From Calliopsis andreniformis (taxonomy: Eukaryota > Arthropoda > Insecta > Hymenoptera > Andrenidae): a stretch of 64,000 nucleotides of DNA. Each line of letters opens with the position of its first letter. The first letter of the stretch is position 1. Both the position numbers and the translations under genes were made by a program. The stretch lies in NCBI RefSeq assembly GCF_051401765.1, contig NC_135066.1:23625501-23689500 (forward strand). Reading direction: 5' to 3'. Of the stretch, positions 11,943 to 24,449 are shown in pieces. The notes under the pieces are model-generated. The model saw only the letters and a program-made list of their open reading frames with translations. It did no database searches and was not told the DNA's origin.

Positions 11943-12748
11943 TCCAGAGGTGTACTTTGGTAATTCTGCATAAAAGGGTACATTTCACTAATTTTTATGA
12001 AATTAAAATATGTTGTACAAATCAACATTTTGAATAACTTTTTCCTATACACATAATCGCCGCTCGGCCTTAGTTTTCAAGATATATGCAAAAAATTGTT
12101 GCTACTACCGCATTGAATTTTACTTATACGTACGTGTCCTTGATAGCGCATGAGTTAGTACGGGACAGCCGTTTTTCTCCTGTTTCTACAAATATAGCAC
12201 GGGTATGGCAATCAATATTATAAGGGGTAAACTAACTGTAACTCGAGCATTATCTTTGAAACGTCTACTTATTGTCAGTGATATAAGTTAACCCAACAAA
12301 CAAGTCAAAAAAAAGCCGCCAGGCGAACCAACAGTCTAGGACTCAGTGGGTCTAAGTTGACCCAGTGAACAAAGGTAATCTAACCTAAGTCTTTAACATT
12401 CTATGTTTGTTCACTGGACCCTTATAGGGTGTTGCGTCGCCTGGGGAACTTTTTTTAGACTTGTCTGCTGGGTTAATTTACACCACTGACAATAAGTGAA
12501 AGTTTCGGAGACAATGCTTGAGCTCAATAGTTTACTTATACGCTGGCACGGATGCGTATGCATAAGCAAAATTTAATGTGATAGTAGCAACAGTTTCATG
12601 CAAATATATCGAAAACTAAGGCGGAGCGACGATTATATATGTAGAAAAAAATTATTCAAAATATCGCCCTGTATAATATATCCAAAGATTAGAAAAATCG
12701 GTGAGGTATACCCTATTATGCACAGTCACCTCAAATTTCACCTCTAGA
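11943..12748. mobile_element. Palindromic TIR element with nested MITE
   Basis: The arms 11943-12110 and 12580-12748 are inverted copies that share AGAGGTG, GCATAA, AGGGTA and the TTCCTATACACATAATCG-like segment. They are homologous to the outer arms at 3690 and 4915. Inside lies the small element at 12270-12500. Downstream, 12749-12782 ends TTTTTACGCCCTGTA, a version of the TACAGGGTGTAAAAA terminus, so the true right edge may be near 12782. Confidence 0.6.
12270..12500. mobile_element. Short MITE with AAGTTAACCCA termini
   Basis: The inverted ends read CTTATTGTCAGTGATATAAG and the complement of CTTATTGTCAGTGGTGTAAA, followed by TTAACCCA and AAGTC. This is the second copy of the element at 3773-4008. 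A tandem partner motif, AAGTTGACCCAGTGAACAAA, lies internally at about 12355. Confidence 0.6.
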
Positions 12749-12784
12749 AGCCGTGACTATTACTTTTTTTACGCCCTGTACATA

Positions 12785-13070
12785 GTAGTTGTCCGCACAG
12801 CGGTGTAGCTCTGACGCAAGAGAGGAAAGGGGTCATTTACCGTCCTACAGCTGATCGGAAATTTTATGATATTCGGCATTGCCATAGGTTTCAAACTGCA
12901 ACCCAAATTGATGAATATCGTTGAATAACACTAAACCTGCCTAGTCTTTGCAATTTAAAAGGCAAGTGAAAACACGCCATATAAGATTTTAGAGTAGAAA
13001 GAATTAATGTGTCCATCCTCTGATTAATTTTCTAATTCAAATGCACACACGAAGGAAATGTACTCACTAG
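12785..13070 (+). repeat. Family B internal fragment
   Basis: It shares CAGCTGATCGGAAATTTTAT with the minus strand of 44860. From CACTAAACCTGCCTAG to TTAATGTGTCCATCCTC it aligns with 19345-19470 and with the minus strand of 44530-44640. It is a fragment of a longer repeat whose fuller copy is at 44500-45088. Confidence 0.55.
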
Positions 13071-15650
13071 AACTCTTGTCCCAGAATTGCGAGAAAAACC
13101 ACATATACAATAGGAATAACGCGAGAAAAGAATTGGATCTCTATTAAAACTTAGCACGTATTACAAAAATTGGTATAAACCGTTCGGTGCGGCGGTCCGT
13201 CAAAAAATTAACTGTGATTTCTTGAAGAACTCGTCAAGGATCCCCCGCAGCACCTGGTGCTATTAGATACCTGGCTGTTTCCTCAAAGGATCTTACCTTC
13301 TGTTGAGGTCATTGCTAGCTATGAATATTGCACTCTAACTACGTCGCGTAAAATCCTGAAGCTAACCTAACCCAAAGCTAATCAAGTACCTCCCATCTCT
13401 TTTGTCCTTAACGTACTTTCCTTGGCGAGAGAGGTGACCGTTATCTTCGTCCTAAAAGGGATGAGTCAAACCGTGAAAGCAGCGGAAATTTTCTCCAGTT
13501 ACCACACCTGCGTGCCGCAGGTCAGTTCTAGGACCAACACATTGATCATCTATTCTTCGGAAATCCCGTGGTTTGTAACATGTCATTGGTATTAAGGATG
13601 AGAGAAGCGAAGAGCCCAGATTGTCTCTAATAGTTTTCAATTTCTTTTGCTGGGATATACATTGCTTCTAATAAACATGCAAATCACAACTAAAGTCCCG
13701 TAACTCAAAAATAGCACATGCTCTTCGATTGAACCATAAACGGTGCTAACGATTTGCCTAATCACCTTCACTGTAGATGCTCCAAAAACTAAGTCGATCC
13801 ACGAAAAAGGTTCTTTAATGTTTGATATTTAAATTGCTTAATTCAATAATTCTTCTAAAGAAAATAAAATTCATTACATAAGTTAAATCTCGCTTGTCAT
13901 TTAAACAAATCTTTTTTCACTAATCGCTAGCAGCCTATATTTTCCTGAGCGAGTATGTACTAACAAAAATTGATAGAGACAAATGTATGAAGAATTTTCT
14001 GGACTGTTGGAGGAAGATATTTTCTTAATCCTTGAACAAACAGAATCTGATATCAATAGACACGTGGATACATTTTAATAAATTAAATACGTATCATATC
14101 GTATTTCATGACGATGCAATACTCGTATATTTAAATTACTGTCTGCGAACTTTTACTTTTTATTTGCATAAAACAATATTCGCGAATAATTTGTTTGAAT
14201 ACCAAAATGAATTTAATGTTCATTTTCAAACGAGTCTACTTCGAAATTCTTTTTTGGACCTTCATAAGCAATAATCATAGATATCGGAAACTCCTGGGCG
14301 TAGTTTATACTTAGTTTAACAGAAGATTAATTAATATCATATAGAGTATGGTCCTTACAATTAAGGACCACTTTCACTAAATCTTGATGTCTGTCTTCGA
14401 AATCAGACAAGTGTCAAATTATATGATTTAAATCTTGAAGTTTGGCTTCGCAATGACCATTCACGATAAAATTAACTTTGGCTAATGAAGCGTTTAAATT
14501 GTAGCGGTTAGAGCTGCATCTGTTATGGGACGTAATTAATTTCCTGAATAATTTATAACCAACGTAAAAATGTTTTTACGTCTATCTTTCTAATGGACAG
14601 GAATATTCAATGTCTTTTACTAATTCTTGCTATAACATAAATGTGAATCAATAAAAATAAAATAACTGTTTGTGGAACGTAACTACAGTAAAAATTGTTA
14701 AGCGTTTATTTAAACTAATTTTTCCTGCTATACCTAATCGTGGCCAGTAATAAGCAGCATCCATCGATTGAGAATCATTTAGTTTACTACTATTGTGTAA
14801 GTTGATTCAGTGAAACCAGTCAGCGCTTCGTTAATTCAGTCAGATAAATTACTTACAAAGAGAACTACTAATACTAACAAGAAGATGGCATAGCAAAATA
14901 CTAAATAATAATCTATTATATTTGTAGTTAAAGATGACAAGTTTTTCACATAACGCCATACGCAACTTTTTAATTTTTATAAGATTTTTAATTAGAAGAG
15001 AGTGCCTAAAATTCTGATTAGATAATGGCATTATAGTATCTCTATTACTATGAAATAAAATTTTGTTCTATGATATACTCTTATTCAAATAACATTTGAG
15101 AAAATATTTTCTTAACTAGAAAATTAATTTTATGCCAAAACGTAGTGATTTCAGCTTCGCTAATTAGAATATTGATAGAAGTACTTATTTTATAATCTAA
15201 AGCACGTTTTATCGCGGCAAATTAAATTTGCTTGAGTTTCAACTGCAAATATTTATTTTTTGAATAATACATGTAATAACCGTGTCCCATAATTATCCTT
15301 ATTAAATTATTAAAAATCAGCATTAGTGTTTCATCTACTACTTTCATTAACTATTGTTCTTTTCGGAAGCGCGTTATCTATAATAATTACTTTAATTTTA
15401 TCAAGAAGAGATTTGTATTTTTCCACACAATGTTAACCTTCAAACTCGAACGTGTGAAATGTGTTGACACGACGTCATAAAATATGCTCTAATTACTCCG
15501 CTTTGACGGTAACCTGTTCATTTTGCTTCTGATTATATGCATTTACTGTTTTGAATATTAATTCCAATATTAATAAAACAGTGGTCTGATCTCCGTCTAT
15601 GCTCAAGTACATTCATTACCATAGGTTTGTTTGACTACAGTGCGATTTTC
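13071..15650. other. No gene recognised
   Basis: AT-rich DNA inside the proposed long intron. Short frames at 13452-13640 (minus) and 14032-14274 (plus) show no domain or repeat partner. Confidence 0.4.
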
Positions 15651-15689
15651 CAGAATTAAGCCCTGGGCGTAACAAGCGGCAGGCACATG

Positions 15690-15800
15690 GCCCAGCATGG
15701 ACCCAATGCTAGATGCGTACATTTCGAACAACGTTGTCAGATTGTGTAGCCAATCGGATCTCTCTTTCTGTCCTTAGAAACAAGTGCGTCTTTTTCAATG
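15690..15800 (+). repeat. Dispersed repeat, partner at 43727-43812
   Basis: From AGATGCGTACATTTCGAAC through CCAATCGGATCTC to CAAGTGCGT, the segment aligns with 43733-43820, allowing small gaps. No ends can be placed. It is probably a transposon fragment. Confidence 0.5.
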
Positions 15801-16582
15801 ACTCGATAAAGCAAATTCCTTCATCTACAAGACGCATAGTATATAATAACTAATTATTTAATAATTTTAAGAATTTTTTAATCTTGACTGTTAGAATAAA
15901 CTTTAGTCGACAAATCAGACAGTATGTCTGTCGGTATGTATGAATGAAAATGTCTTTTTCCGATAATTCTTTCTCAGATACTCTCAATGTTCGCAATCGC
16001 CCAATTGAATAATTTTTGTGGTGTTGTGATCTAATATTATAGTGGTCTTTGTAAACTGACTCAAGCTGCAAGGCGGTTTGGCTCGCCATCGTATGCATTT
16101 TTGCCATGTGAAGTTGCAAAACAGTGCCTCTCTGCATGGATTCCAAAATCTTTAAAATGGAAACTGAGATTAAGTAAATTATATTTATCTTTGTGTTGCG
16201 AAGAGACCCCGTTAGGAAAGTATTTAATTTTTGTAATGCTAGTACCGTATTTTTCTATCAAAAATTGTATTAAATATATTTAAAATAAATGAACAGCTAT
16301 ATTACCATGTTCGTGAGAATCTGATATAATGACAAAGTTGTCATGTCTTAGTTGTCATGTTGCCACATGCACAAGGCTACACACGATGTACAAAAAACGA
16401 CCGACAACCTCCCTGTGGTGCACATTGACTAACAGTAATATTGACGGTAAATTATTTAAAAATTAAATATTATGTTTGATAATTTATATTTCATAAATTT
16501 TATATATTTATCTGTGCATCGATGAATAAAGAGAAAAGAATATAAAAATGAGTTTAAAAACAGAAGTAAAAAAATTCCTCTA
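15801..16582. other. No gene recognised
   Basis: The overlapping frames at 15850-16283 on both strands are mutually complementary and show no domain. AT-rich, no repeat partner seen. Confidence 0.35.
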
Positions 16583-16663
16583 AATACAGATTTGAATCAA
16601 AAGACCTGCGGATCACAAAACTAACGCCTTAGGCTTTTGTCCATAACGCTACCTGTTAGACTT
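16583..16663 (-). ncRNA. tRNA-like relic or SINE head
   Basis: On the minus strand, GGTAGCGTTATGGA resembles a tRNA A box, and GATTCAAATC, about 50 bases later, resembles a B box. The spacing suits RNA polymerase III promoters. I cannot fold a clean cloverleaf or anticodon arm, so a functional tRNA is unlikely. A tRNA-derived SINE or tRNA pseudogene fits better. Confidence 0.3.
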
Positions 16664-17147
16664 TTCGTTCCCTTAGTACTTCAAGCAATGAGGAAATCTT
16701 TAAAGCTATTTTTTATAAAAACAATTGGTGAGAAACCCCTAATATTTTACATATCTTTAATACTCACCTGTGCCTATAACCTGGCTGCGGCTAAGCCCAA
16801 AAAATAGAAATCTAGTTTGTAATTTTCCCTTATAAGTAATAACTACATATATTGGAGATTTCATTACTGGCGTTATTACAGTTGACTTTCTTCATTCATT
16901 TATATTCTTCCTGCATAACACACTATGCAATCGTATTTCTATTTTAATCTGAGCAAATTATTCTACAAATTATCATTCCTATGACTGCCTAAGCGATATA
17001 AACATGTCCGACCCACTCAACGCAAGGTACAAATCGAACACACCATTTTTATGTTGAAATTAACTTATTATATTTCAATCACTAACATATAGAATTTATT
17101 TGTAGTACTATATATGTATCTATCACAAGTATTACTACTTTTAAACT

Positions 17148-17182
17148 GTGTAACTAATCATTACTTCTATTTCTGATTTCAG
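17148..17182 (+). promoter_or_regulatory. Splice acceptor region of the microexon
   Basis: A CTAAT branch-point match (AACTAATC, about 17152) is followed by a pyrimidine-rich tract and TTTCTGATTTCAG ending at 17182. This is close to the insect consensus and supports the microexon that follows. Confidence 0.45.
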
Positions 17183-17200
17183 GGACTACTACTACGACAG
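17183..17200 (+). CDS. Candidate 18-nt microexon
   Basis: GGACTACTACTACGACAG lies between a strong acceptor (TTTCTGATTTCAG, ending at 17182) and a consensus donor (CAG|GTGAGTG, from 17201). Its 18 nt keep the frame whether included or skipped. All three frames are open: phase 0 gives GLLLRQ, phase 1 gives DYYYD plus split codons, phase 2 gives a threonine run. Phase 0 joins the candidate exons at 6029 and 29697 without a stop. Microexons are common in long-intron neuronal and muscle genes, but tissue and gene are not known here. A match by chance cannot be excluded. Confidence 0.42.
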
Positions 17201-19160
17201 GTGAGTGAACATTCTGTGGCGTTCTAAATCGTACAAAAAATCCAGGTAACAAATAAATTTATTAACATGAGCTCCACTATACTTTATAATCTTTTGTAAA
17301 AGATATTGATACTGCAATTAAACCAACAAACTCTTTTAAAGCAAAATTTCATTCTCGTAAAATTCAAATATATTCATGAATATCATGATTTTTATTTTTT
17401 ATTTATAAACTGATGGAAATTCAGTTAACAAAACATTTGAACAAAATTTTGTTCTCCACTGAAAACAGTATTCTATCAGCCAATAGTTCATTTGATCACA
17501 GTTGTCAATTTAAATCCAATCTAAATTATACATTTAATTCCATTTGAAATTACAATCGAGAGATACCGTTAACGTACCGTGAATGTGTACGACGATTTAG
17601 TTAAATATTGCGATTGTTGGACATTTCGCTACGTTTTAAATCCATTATATGCATACGCAAAATTCTGAAAAATTTTTAGCGTCGTAATCGGTAAAAAAGA
17701 ATGATTTATTAACCTGTATTTTTAAACTAGAATAATGCATAACTATGTACTTAATCCATAATATTTATTTGAAATTTGTACTATGAAACACAATTCATAA
17801 AGTGCAAAATAATACAAAATACGATCTTTTCAGTACTAATAAAAATTTATTTAAAAATTTCATTAAAGATTTAATTGGGTAATAAATATAGATTACACAA
17901 AATCTAGATAAATGTTTAAAACATTTATTTGTTATACAAGTAGCTACTTTCGTATTCAAAGTAATATAAGCAAACAATAATTATATTTGGAGAGCGGATG
18001 AATTTTTACCTACTTCCGATTCTTTAGTTATATTTAGCCTATTCACATACAAAATCGATATATAAAATTCTGTTAAGTTTGTAATCGACCTTTAATTCGA
18101 CAGACGAAATTGTCGGTCATGTGTGCCTAAACTTATGAAAATCTGAATTTGATAAACATTGGCACTTTAGTAGTAACGAATCTGACCAGGCTATTTTGCA
18201 TGCAGAGTATTTAAAAAAATTTTGTAGCTTTGAAAAAGTTTACCAACGCATATCCGTGGGATTTTAAAAGCAAATTCGTAATTTGTCATCGATGCTAGAG
18301 TTATAACTACCAGACCGTAAATCGTAGTTATTATCTCGAAACCATTTCCTGAATACTTTACTTCTGCGTCGCATACATGCTACGCAACAGGAATATCAGC
18401 AACAATATTGAAGTTTATTAATTTATTTTTGCGTATTGTACCGCTTCGATACAGGGCACATTTGTTACCTTCTGGCGCCCATTAAAATTTAACGGTGGTT
18501 CTTTAGTCGAATCTTTTATTAAAATTTCACTGTTCGTTCTTCTGGAATAGAATTAAAATTCGTGGCTCGTTGCGTTGCGTTTTTCCATGCGAAAGCTTTC
18601 ATAATTCACTCAGTGAATCACCGTTCTCATAATTAACAAATTATATGTTTTAATTGGCTTGTTAATACGTTCAATTGAAATTAATAAAAAAAGAGAGAGA
18701 GAGAGACAAGAAAAGATATTCAAAATGATTAAAATGGAATTGGAAGGTACTGATGGATTTCGAGCTTTCAATTAATTTATTTCATTTCTAGTGACTCGAT
18801 AGATACAGGTATGATCCATTTCGTTTGATGTAACTCGCATTCTGGTAAAACAGCCAATGCTAGGAAATGTAAGTTCGTGAAGAACCCGCATACGCGTAAA
18901 CGAAAGAGGATTTAAACTCCTTCGAGATCGTGTATCGTCGTCAAAGAAACCTTTCAGACTACTCATTTGAAAGCTTTACTGAAACCCTTAGCAGCACTAA
19001 AAGCCTCGTTTTTTAATACCAAAATACTAATACTTCATCAGAATACGTGTTTCTGCACCATTACAAAATGTCTACGTGTCCTGTTTAAAAGATGCATAAT
19101 TGCTGTTGAGATTATTCAGCGTTACTCTTCTATAGACTAGTACCTAGATATGGGATGTTC
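17201..19160. other. Candidate intron, nothing recognised
   Basis: AT-rich DNA with a short AG microsatellite near 18690-18705. No repeat partner or gene is seen. Confidence 0.4.
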
Positions 19161-19163
19161 GGT

Positions 19164-19480
19164 TACAGGTGACAGAAATTTTAAAAAGCGCTTCTAAAGG
19201 TCAAAATAAGACGAGAATCAAGAATGATGATTTGGTGTTTAGGACTTCGTTAATTATTTATAAGCAATTAAAACTCCACCTGTAATCAGGCAAACTATCT
19301 TACAATACTTATCTCGGTTAGAAGATTCTGCGCTTTCTAGAAACTCGAAGGGTATGGTTCAATAACAATAAACCTGTCTTCTCCCAACAATTCATAAGGC
19401 AACTCAAAACATTCCCTATGAGATTTTGGAACAGAAAGGATTAATGTATTCATCTTTCCATTTATTTTCTGTACAATCCA
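19164..19480 (+). repeat. Family B fragment
   Basis: It starts TACAGGTGACAGAAATTTTA and then shares CAAAATAAGACGAGAATCAAGAATGATGATTT-like text with 11150-11190. Its right part aligns with 12940-13040, around GAGATTTTGGAACAGAAAGG. It is a degraded, internally deleted copy. Confidence 0.5.
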
Positions 19481-19900
19481 CGCGCGCTAGAAATGTAGAA
19501 GGGAACTACAGGAAGATTACACGAATATTTCGGCAGTATCATATTGTTTACAACGACAGCACGTTAATTCTGTATTAATGACACTCATATTCTTAATAAC
19601 TGTGCATAAAAACATAATTTCACCAATTACTACCACTCACAAGCTTAGTTATTCTCAGGTTTAGTTATTTTCATATTCCATGTTCGACGTGGCCTGCCTC
19701 CCACATCATTCACATCCACGCGACACATCATTATTGCAACGTTCTTCTTTTCTCGAAAATCCGAATCGAGTCGTCCGACGCATTGCCTTGTGCTTTGAAA
19801 GAATCGGAACAGTTAGACGCACATTTTGATAAGACTATGTTAAATTTTAAACAAGTATGATGTTAGAATGTGTGTCCAGTTGCTACACGCGTCCGATATA

Positions 19901-22363
19901 TAGGGACTCTTAAACAAACTGCTAGAGCCATTAAGGGGGGATTCCTGGGGTGATTCTAACCAACTTTTCCCTTTGCAACAATGTCCTTTGAAGCTTTGTT
20001 AACAAGTTATTAACGAAAAACATCGACCAATCAAAGAGCGCGAATAGCGAGCACTCGACCGACAAGTGACGGTGCAGAAACTACGCGAAAGTTTTCTCTC
20101 GCCGTGTTTAAGCCTTGTACAAGAAACTTAAGATCTCTACGTTCTTATCCAATTTCTCTTAAACTATTGGATGAAAAATTATGAAAGAAATCAAGGAGAC
20201 GTTAGCTATCGCGGCATAAATTATGAAACTTTACAAATTTTTCAATTAGTTACCCCAGTTGTAAAAAATAAAACACCACAGAAAAAAATTGAAAAATGCC
20301 GATTTTGTATTGTAGCAATACCGGAATAATAACCATATTAATTCCGCAGATAAATATCACTGATACTATTGTTCCCAATTTTTTTCACATTTTTCAGGTT
20401 GACAATACACCACAGTAAAAAAATAAAAAGCTATGTTTCAGTAGTTTCCACGGATTCTACACTATTATTACATGTATTAAAACATTGGAAATCGTAACAT
20501 GTTTATTTACTAAGAAATGTGAAACTAACCTGTAAATGATATATGTTGCAAAATATAATCCGCAGAAAACTACGTAACCAGCAAGATTTATTTTTTTAAT
20601 TGTGACGCATTAAACCAAAAAATGACCAAGAACTTCTAGATAAGAAAATAAGTAGACATGCAATTGTTATCGTTGAAACTCACCCATTCGGAGAAGAATT
20701 CACCTAATGCTTGAACATTTGCTCCTATTGGGTCACGCTACTGATCCCGGTCGTTTAGGGATAAAGCAAGCAGTGGTAGCGTAGGACTTATTTATCACAG
20801 GTATTCGGTGCCACAGAAATACACCTTACGTTTATAACACTCCGCAGTCACCAATAATAATCATTTTATTCAAGGAATACTCGACCTCCTAACCACTGGA
20901 AACCACGGAACGCACCAAATTAAAAGCCCCACGGTCGTGGATTATGTGAATGAGATCGTTCACACGTTTAAAAACAATATAGCCCCGAAATGTGGCGGTC
21001 AGTTCGGGTACTTTTCGCGGCACATCCGTTCAGCAGCTTCTGCGTTGCCACGACATTCTGCAGCAAAAGAAAAAAAAGGTTGTACCCTTCAGCGGTGGAA
21101 ATCATGATTGATATTGACTGTTTCCTCCTGCCTTCGCAGCGTTCTAGGTGCAACTTCTTAGGGCTGTCACTTCTTCAATATACTCAAATTCGATTTGTCA
21201 GTTGGCATGACTGAGGGAGGGTCTTTCTTGGTCAGACTTTTTTCGTGGAAGTGCTGGCCTCTTCTTCAGGTCGAAAAAATCTAAGACAAATTCATGGGGT
21301 AAAACAAAGGCTTCTCGGATTAGTGTAGGAGACGGTAACGAGTGCCTCTCAGATGTGGTCGTTCATGGTCACTGGTATTGCCCTGCAAGTTTGAAGGAGC
21401 CATCGGTACCCGAGACCGGAGGCCGCGAGGATCGCATCGCAATCACCCATACAAACTTTTCGATGCATGGGATCAGATCATAAACGGCCACATCTGCGAG
21501 ACACTGGTTACCGTCTCCTACTCTAAATTTCGCAGCTTTCGCGTGGAATGACCCATAGGTGAATTCTTCTCCGAATGGGTGAGTTTCAACGATAGCAATT
21601 GAATGTCTACTTATTTTCTTATCTAGAACTTCTTGGCCATTTCTTTGGTTTAGTGCGTCATAGTTAAACAAATAAAGCTCGCTGGTTATGTAGTTTTCTA
21701 TGGATTATATTTTGCAACATATGTCATTTACGGGTTAGTTTCACATTTCTTAGTAAATAAACATGTTGTTATGATTTCCAATGTTTTAATATATGTAATA
21801 ATAGTGTAGAATCCGTGGAAACTACTGAAACATTGCTTTTTATTTTTTTACTGTGATGTATTGTCAACCTGAAAAATGTGAAAAAAATTGGGAACAATAG
21901 TATTAGTGACATTTATCTGCGGAATTAATATGATTATTATTCCAGTATTGATACAATACAAAATCGGCATTTTTCAATCTTTTTCTGTGGTGTTTTATTT
22001 TTTACAACTTGGGTAACTGATTTAAAAATGTGTCAAAATTCCATAAGTTGTGTTGCGATAGCTAACGTCTCCCTGATTTTTTTCATAATTTTTCATTCAA
22101 TAGTTTAAGAGAAATTGGGCAAGAACGTAGAGATCTTGAGTTTCTTGTACAAGGCTCCAGCACGACGAGAGCAAATACTACGCGTAATTTCGTCACCGTC
22201 ACTGCTCGGCCGAGCGCTCGCTATTCGCGCTATCTGATTGGTCCATGTTTTTCGTTAATAACTCGTTAACAAAGCTTCAGAGGACATTGTTGCAAAGGAA
22301 AAAGTTGGTCAGAATCATCCCGGGAATCCTTCCTTAACGGCTCCCGCACTTTGTTTGGGACTA
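19901..22363. mobile_element. Fold-back element with ~800-bp inverted arms, copy 1
   Basis: The arms are about 19901-20717 and 21552-22363. They match as inverted copies, for example GAGCCATTAAGGGGGGATTC on the left against the complement of TCCTTAACGGCTCCCGC on the right, and CACCCATTCGGAGAAGAATT on the left against AATTCTTCTCCGAATGGGTG on the right. The loop 20718-21551 contains a further palindrome at 21325-21370 / 21470-21525. The ends fit a consensus like AGGGTGTCCCAAATAAAGTGC next to TA, so TA target use is inferred. Copy 2 is at 47483-49460. No transposase is recognisable. Confidence 0.7.
20968..21214. other. Loop segment conserved with 48204-48441
   Basis: This loop segment stays open on both strands in both copies of the fold-back element (minus frames 20968-21153 and 48204-48389; plus frames 20990-21214 and 48226-48441). 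About a dozen amino-acid differences separate the two minus frames, and most are replacements. That argues against selection on a protein. A chance open frame in a conserved repeat is the simpler reading. Confidence 0.4.
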
Positions 22364-23140
22364 TGTATATCAATATTTCCTTATAACAGCTGTGGTTCTA
22401 AAATTGTTCGAATACATCTAGTTGTCTTGAATAATAGTTAATAATATAGTAGAGAAAATAATATAGATCATTATATTAAATACTAATCCAAAAAGCGACA
22501 AGTGAAAGCAAACTCATGAATCTCCGATATCGTGTTATATCTCATGAACAATAGCAACAAAATACAAATTATGAAATAGTAGCCTGCCGTAACTACGCCT
22601 CCTATAGTATACTATAAAAATAGTGTTGCCGATATATCCAAATATTGTGATTGTTTATCTGCCTATTAAGAACTAAAATGATATGTTTTACTATAATTGG
22701 AGTGAAAAAACAAATATGTAACATATCATCTGATCATAATAATGTAATCAGTCACTGTAGATGTGAATAGAAAATTTTGGTATTTTTTTTACTTTAACAA
22801 ACAGTGTATCTTTATGTACATATACATATTTATAAATGTTCCCATACGACACGCACAGTCTGTTGATGTATAATGATCGCGCTACATCTACACATTTACG
22901 TTCACTTTGTATTATTTTTTATATTTTTAATCTGGTTCTGTGCTTCACAGTCGAAAGTCTAATAGGTAAAAGCTACGCAGTCCTTAAGTATTTCATTATT
23001 TTCTTTCTGACCATTATCAGTAAGTACACCTATACTTCTCCCATATTTATTTCAAATTTCTAATTCTATTAAACAATGGATTACAATAATTCAAAGAATG
23101 TATTTATAAAAAACGCGAAAATTATATCCCTAAAACTAGA
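22364..23140. other. No gene recognised
   Basis: AT-rich DNA. The 75-codon frame at 22836-23063 is hydrophobic and low complexity, with no identifiable family. Confidence 0.4.
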
Positions 23141-23141
23141 G

Positions 23142-23760
23142 TTATATATCACTAACATGACCGTTTGTGTAAAAAAACCACCGTCGGCAAAAAGCTGATG
23201 TCAAATGTTCCTCCCATTCCGCGTAAAAATCAATCCTCCTTTTCATCCCATTCCCGTTCGAATACCGGAATTTCAGCCCCGATAAAATCTGTAGCCCTGC
23301 GTCAAAATCGAACCGAAAACAAAATAACTCGCAACCAGGACAAGATGTGGGGTCGATCGAGTCAAATATATCGCGATGCCGCGGTGGCAGAAGAAGAGAA
23401 TCGTCGCGTGAAAAATTTCGATTTTCGTTCGCCCTATCCATTCAGAAATTTGTTACTCGCACAATACGCGACAGCCCTTTTGCTCCATGAAAGTCAACCG
23501 GAAATTGGCCGCAGACATGGCCAGTCAGTGATTGGAAAAACACAGCTGGTGGCTGGCGCAAATGGAACTTCAAAAACAAGCAGTCGAAACAAGCCGCTAG
23601 GGGAGGGAAAAAATATCAAAAGCAATCAATTCCTTTTTACCTGGCGAAACAATGTTCCTTCACTGCGTGACCACAGGCATTGGGAAGCTTCAGGCTGATC
23701 ACGGTACACGCATCTTTATAGTGTACCATGTTGCATATTTAAAGGCGAGGTACAGCTATG
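23142..23760. other. Unassigned segment open on both strands
   Basis: The plus strand has a 177-codon frame ending at 23698 and the minus strand has a 99-codon frame at 23142-23441. The segment is clearly richer in G+C than its surroundings. The plus product is rich in Ser, Arg, Asn and Gln and shows no domain, signal peptide or membrane segment. I recognise neither protein. Stop-poor G+C-rich DNA gives open frames on both strands by chance, so I do not assert a gene. A conserved non-coding element or a decayed transposon piece would also fit. Confidence 0.25.
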
Positions 23761-24449
23761 GAATATAACGTCTGTGGAGAAACAGCCGAAAGAGAAGAAA
23801 CCAGAGACGCAAAAAAGCGGAGGTATCGTGGATGGCTGGATAATTAATAAAGCAACGAGGGAGGACTGTCATGCGGTTTGTCATGTTTGGATGGAAGGAA
23901 AACTGCGAGAGTATTCACATTTCTCTTCCATTGTTGTATATAATTTTGTTCTACACTACTGTATTATGCCTCATCTGAGTTTGTAACTTTAATTCTATCA
24001 TTCCTATGATTGCTTAGGCTAATCACGAACCGACTCTGAATTGCAACAATTAATGCAAAAGGTTAAAATATACTAGCGTTTGCGAGGGTCTTTTTTGCAC
24101 CTTGATCGAGGAGATATGACATGATTTTGGACATGTTGTTCTGAAAGAATGCTAACCAAGCTTCAGTCGAGAGTAAAATAGTCCTCTTTTCTGTACTCCA
24201 TTCGTAAAGATTAGTAAGTGTTGCTTTTGTTTATTACATGTTGTTACGCGACGTTGACAAACTAATCTTTTTGGTAAGTCTTGATGCGTTTCCGACACGG
24301 GTATCAGACTAACAACTAATTTTGAAACACTAAGTCCGATACGCAGTATTCTTGTATTTATCAAAATCACGAATCATGTACCTAACATATCAGCCAAAGG
24401 AGTTCAGAAAAGGAATGAGATGAGAAAGTAGTTCAAATTTCATATATAC
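23761..24449. other. No gene recognised
   Basis: Short frames on both strands without a domain. No repeat partner in the window is seen. Confidence 0.35.

Noticed and set aside
16768..16790. Minus-strand exon before a CAG|GTGAGT donor
   Set aside because: The donor is good, but the possible exon is 17-23 nt with a weak acceptor and no other minus-strand exon supports it.
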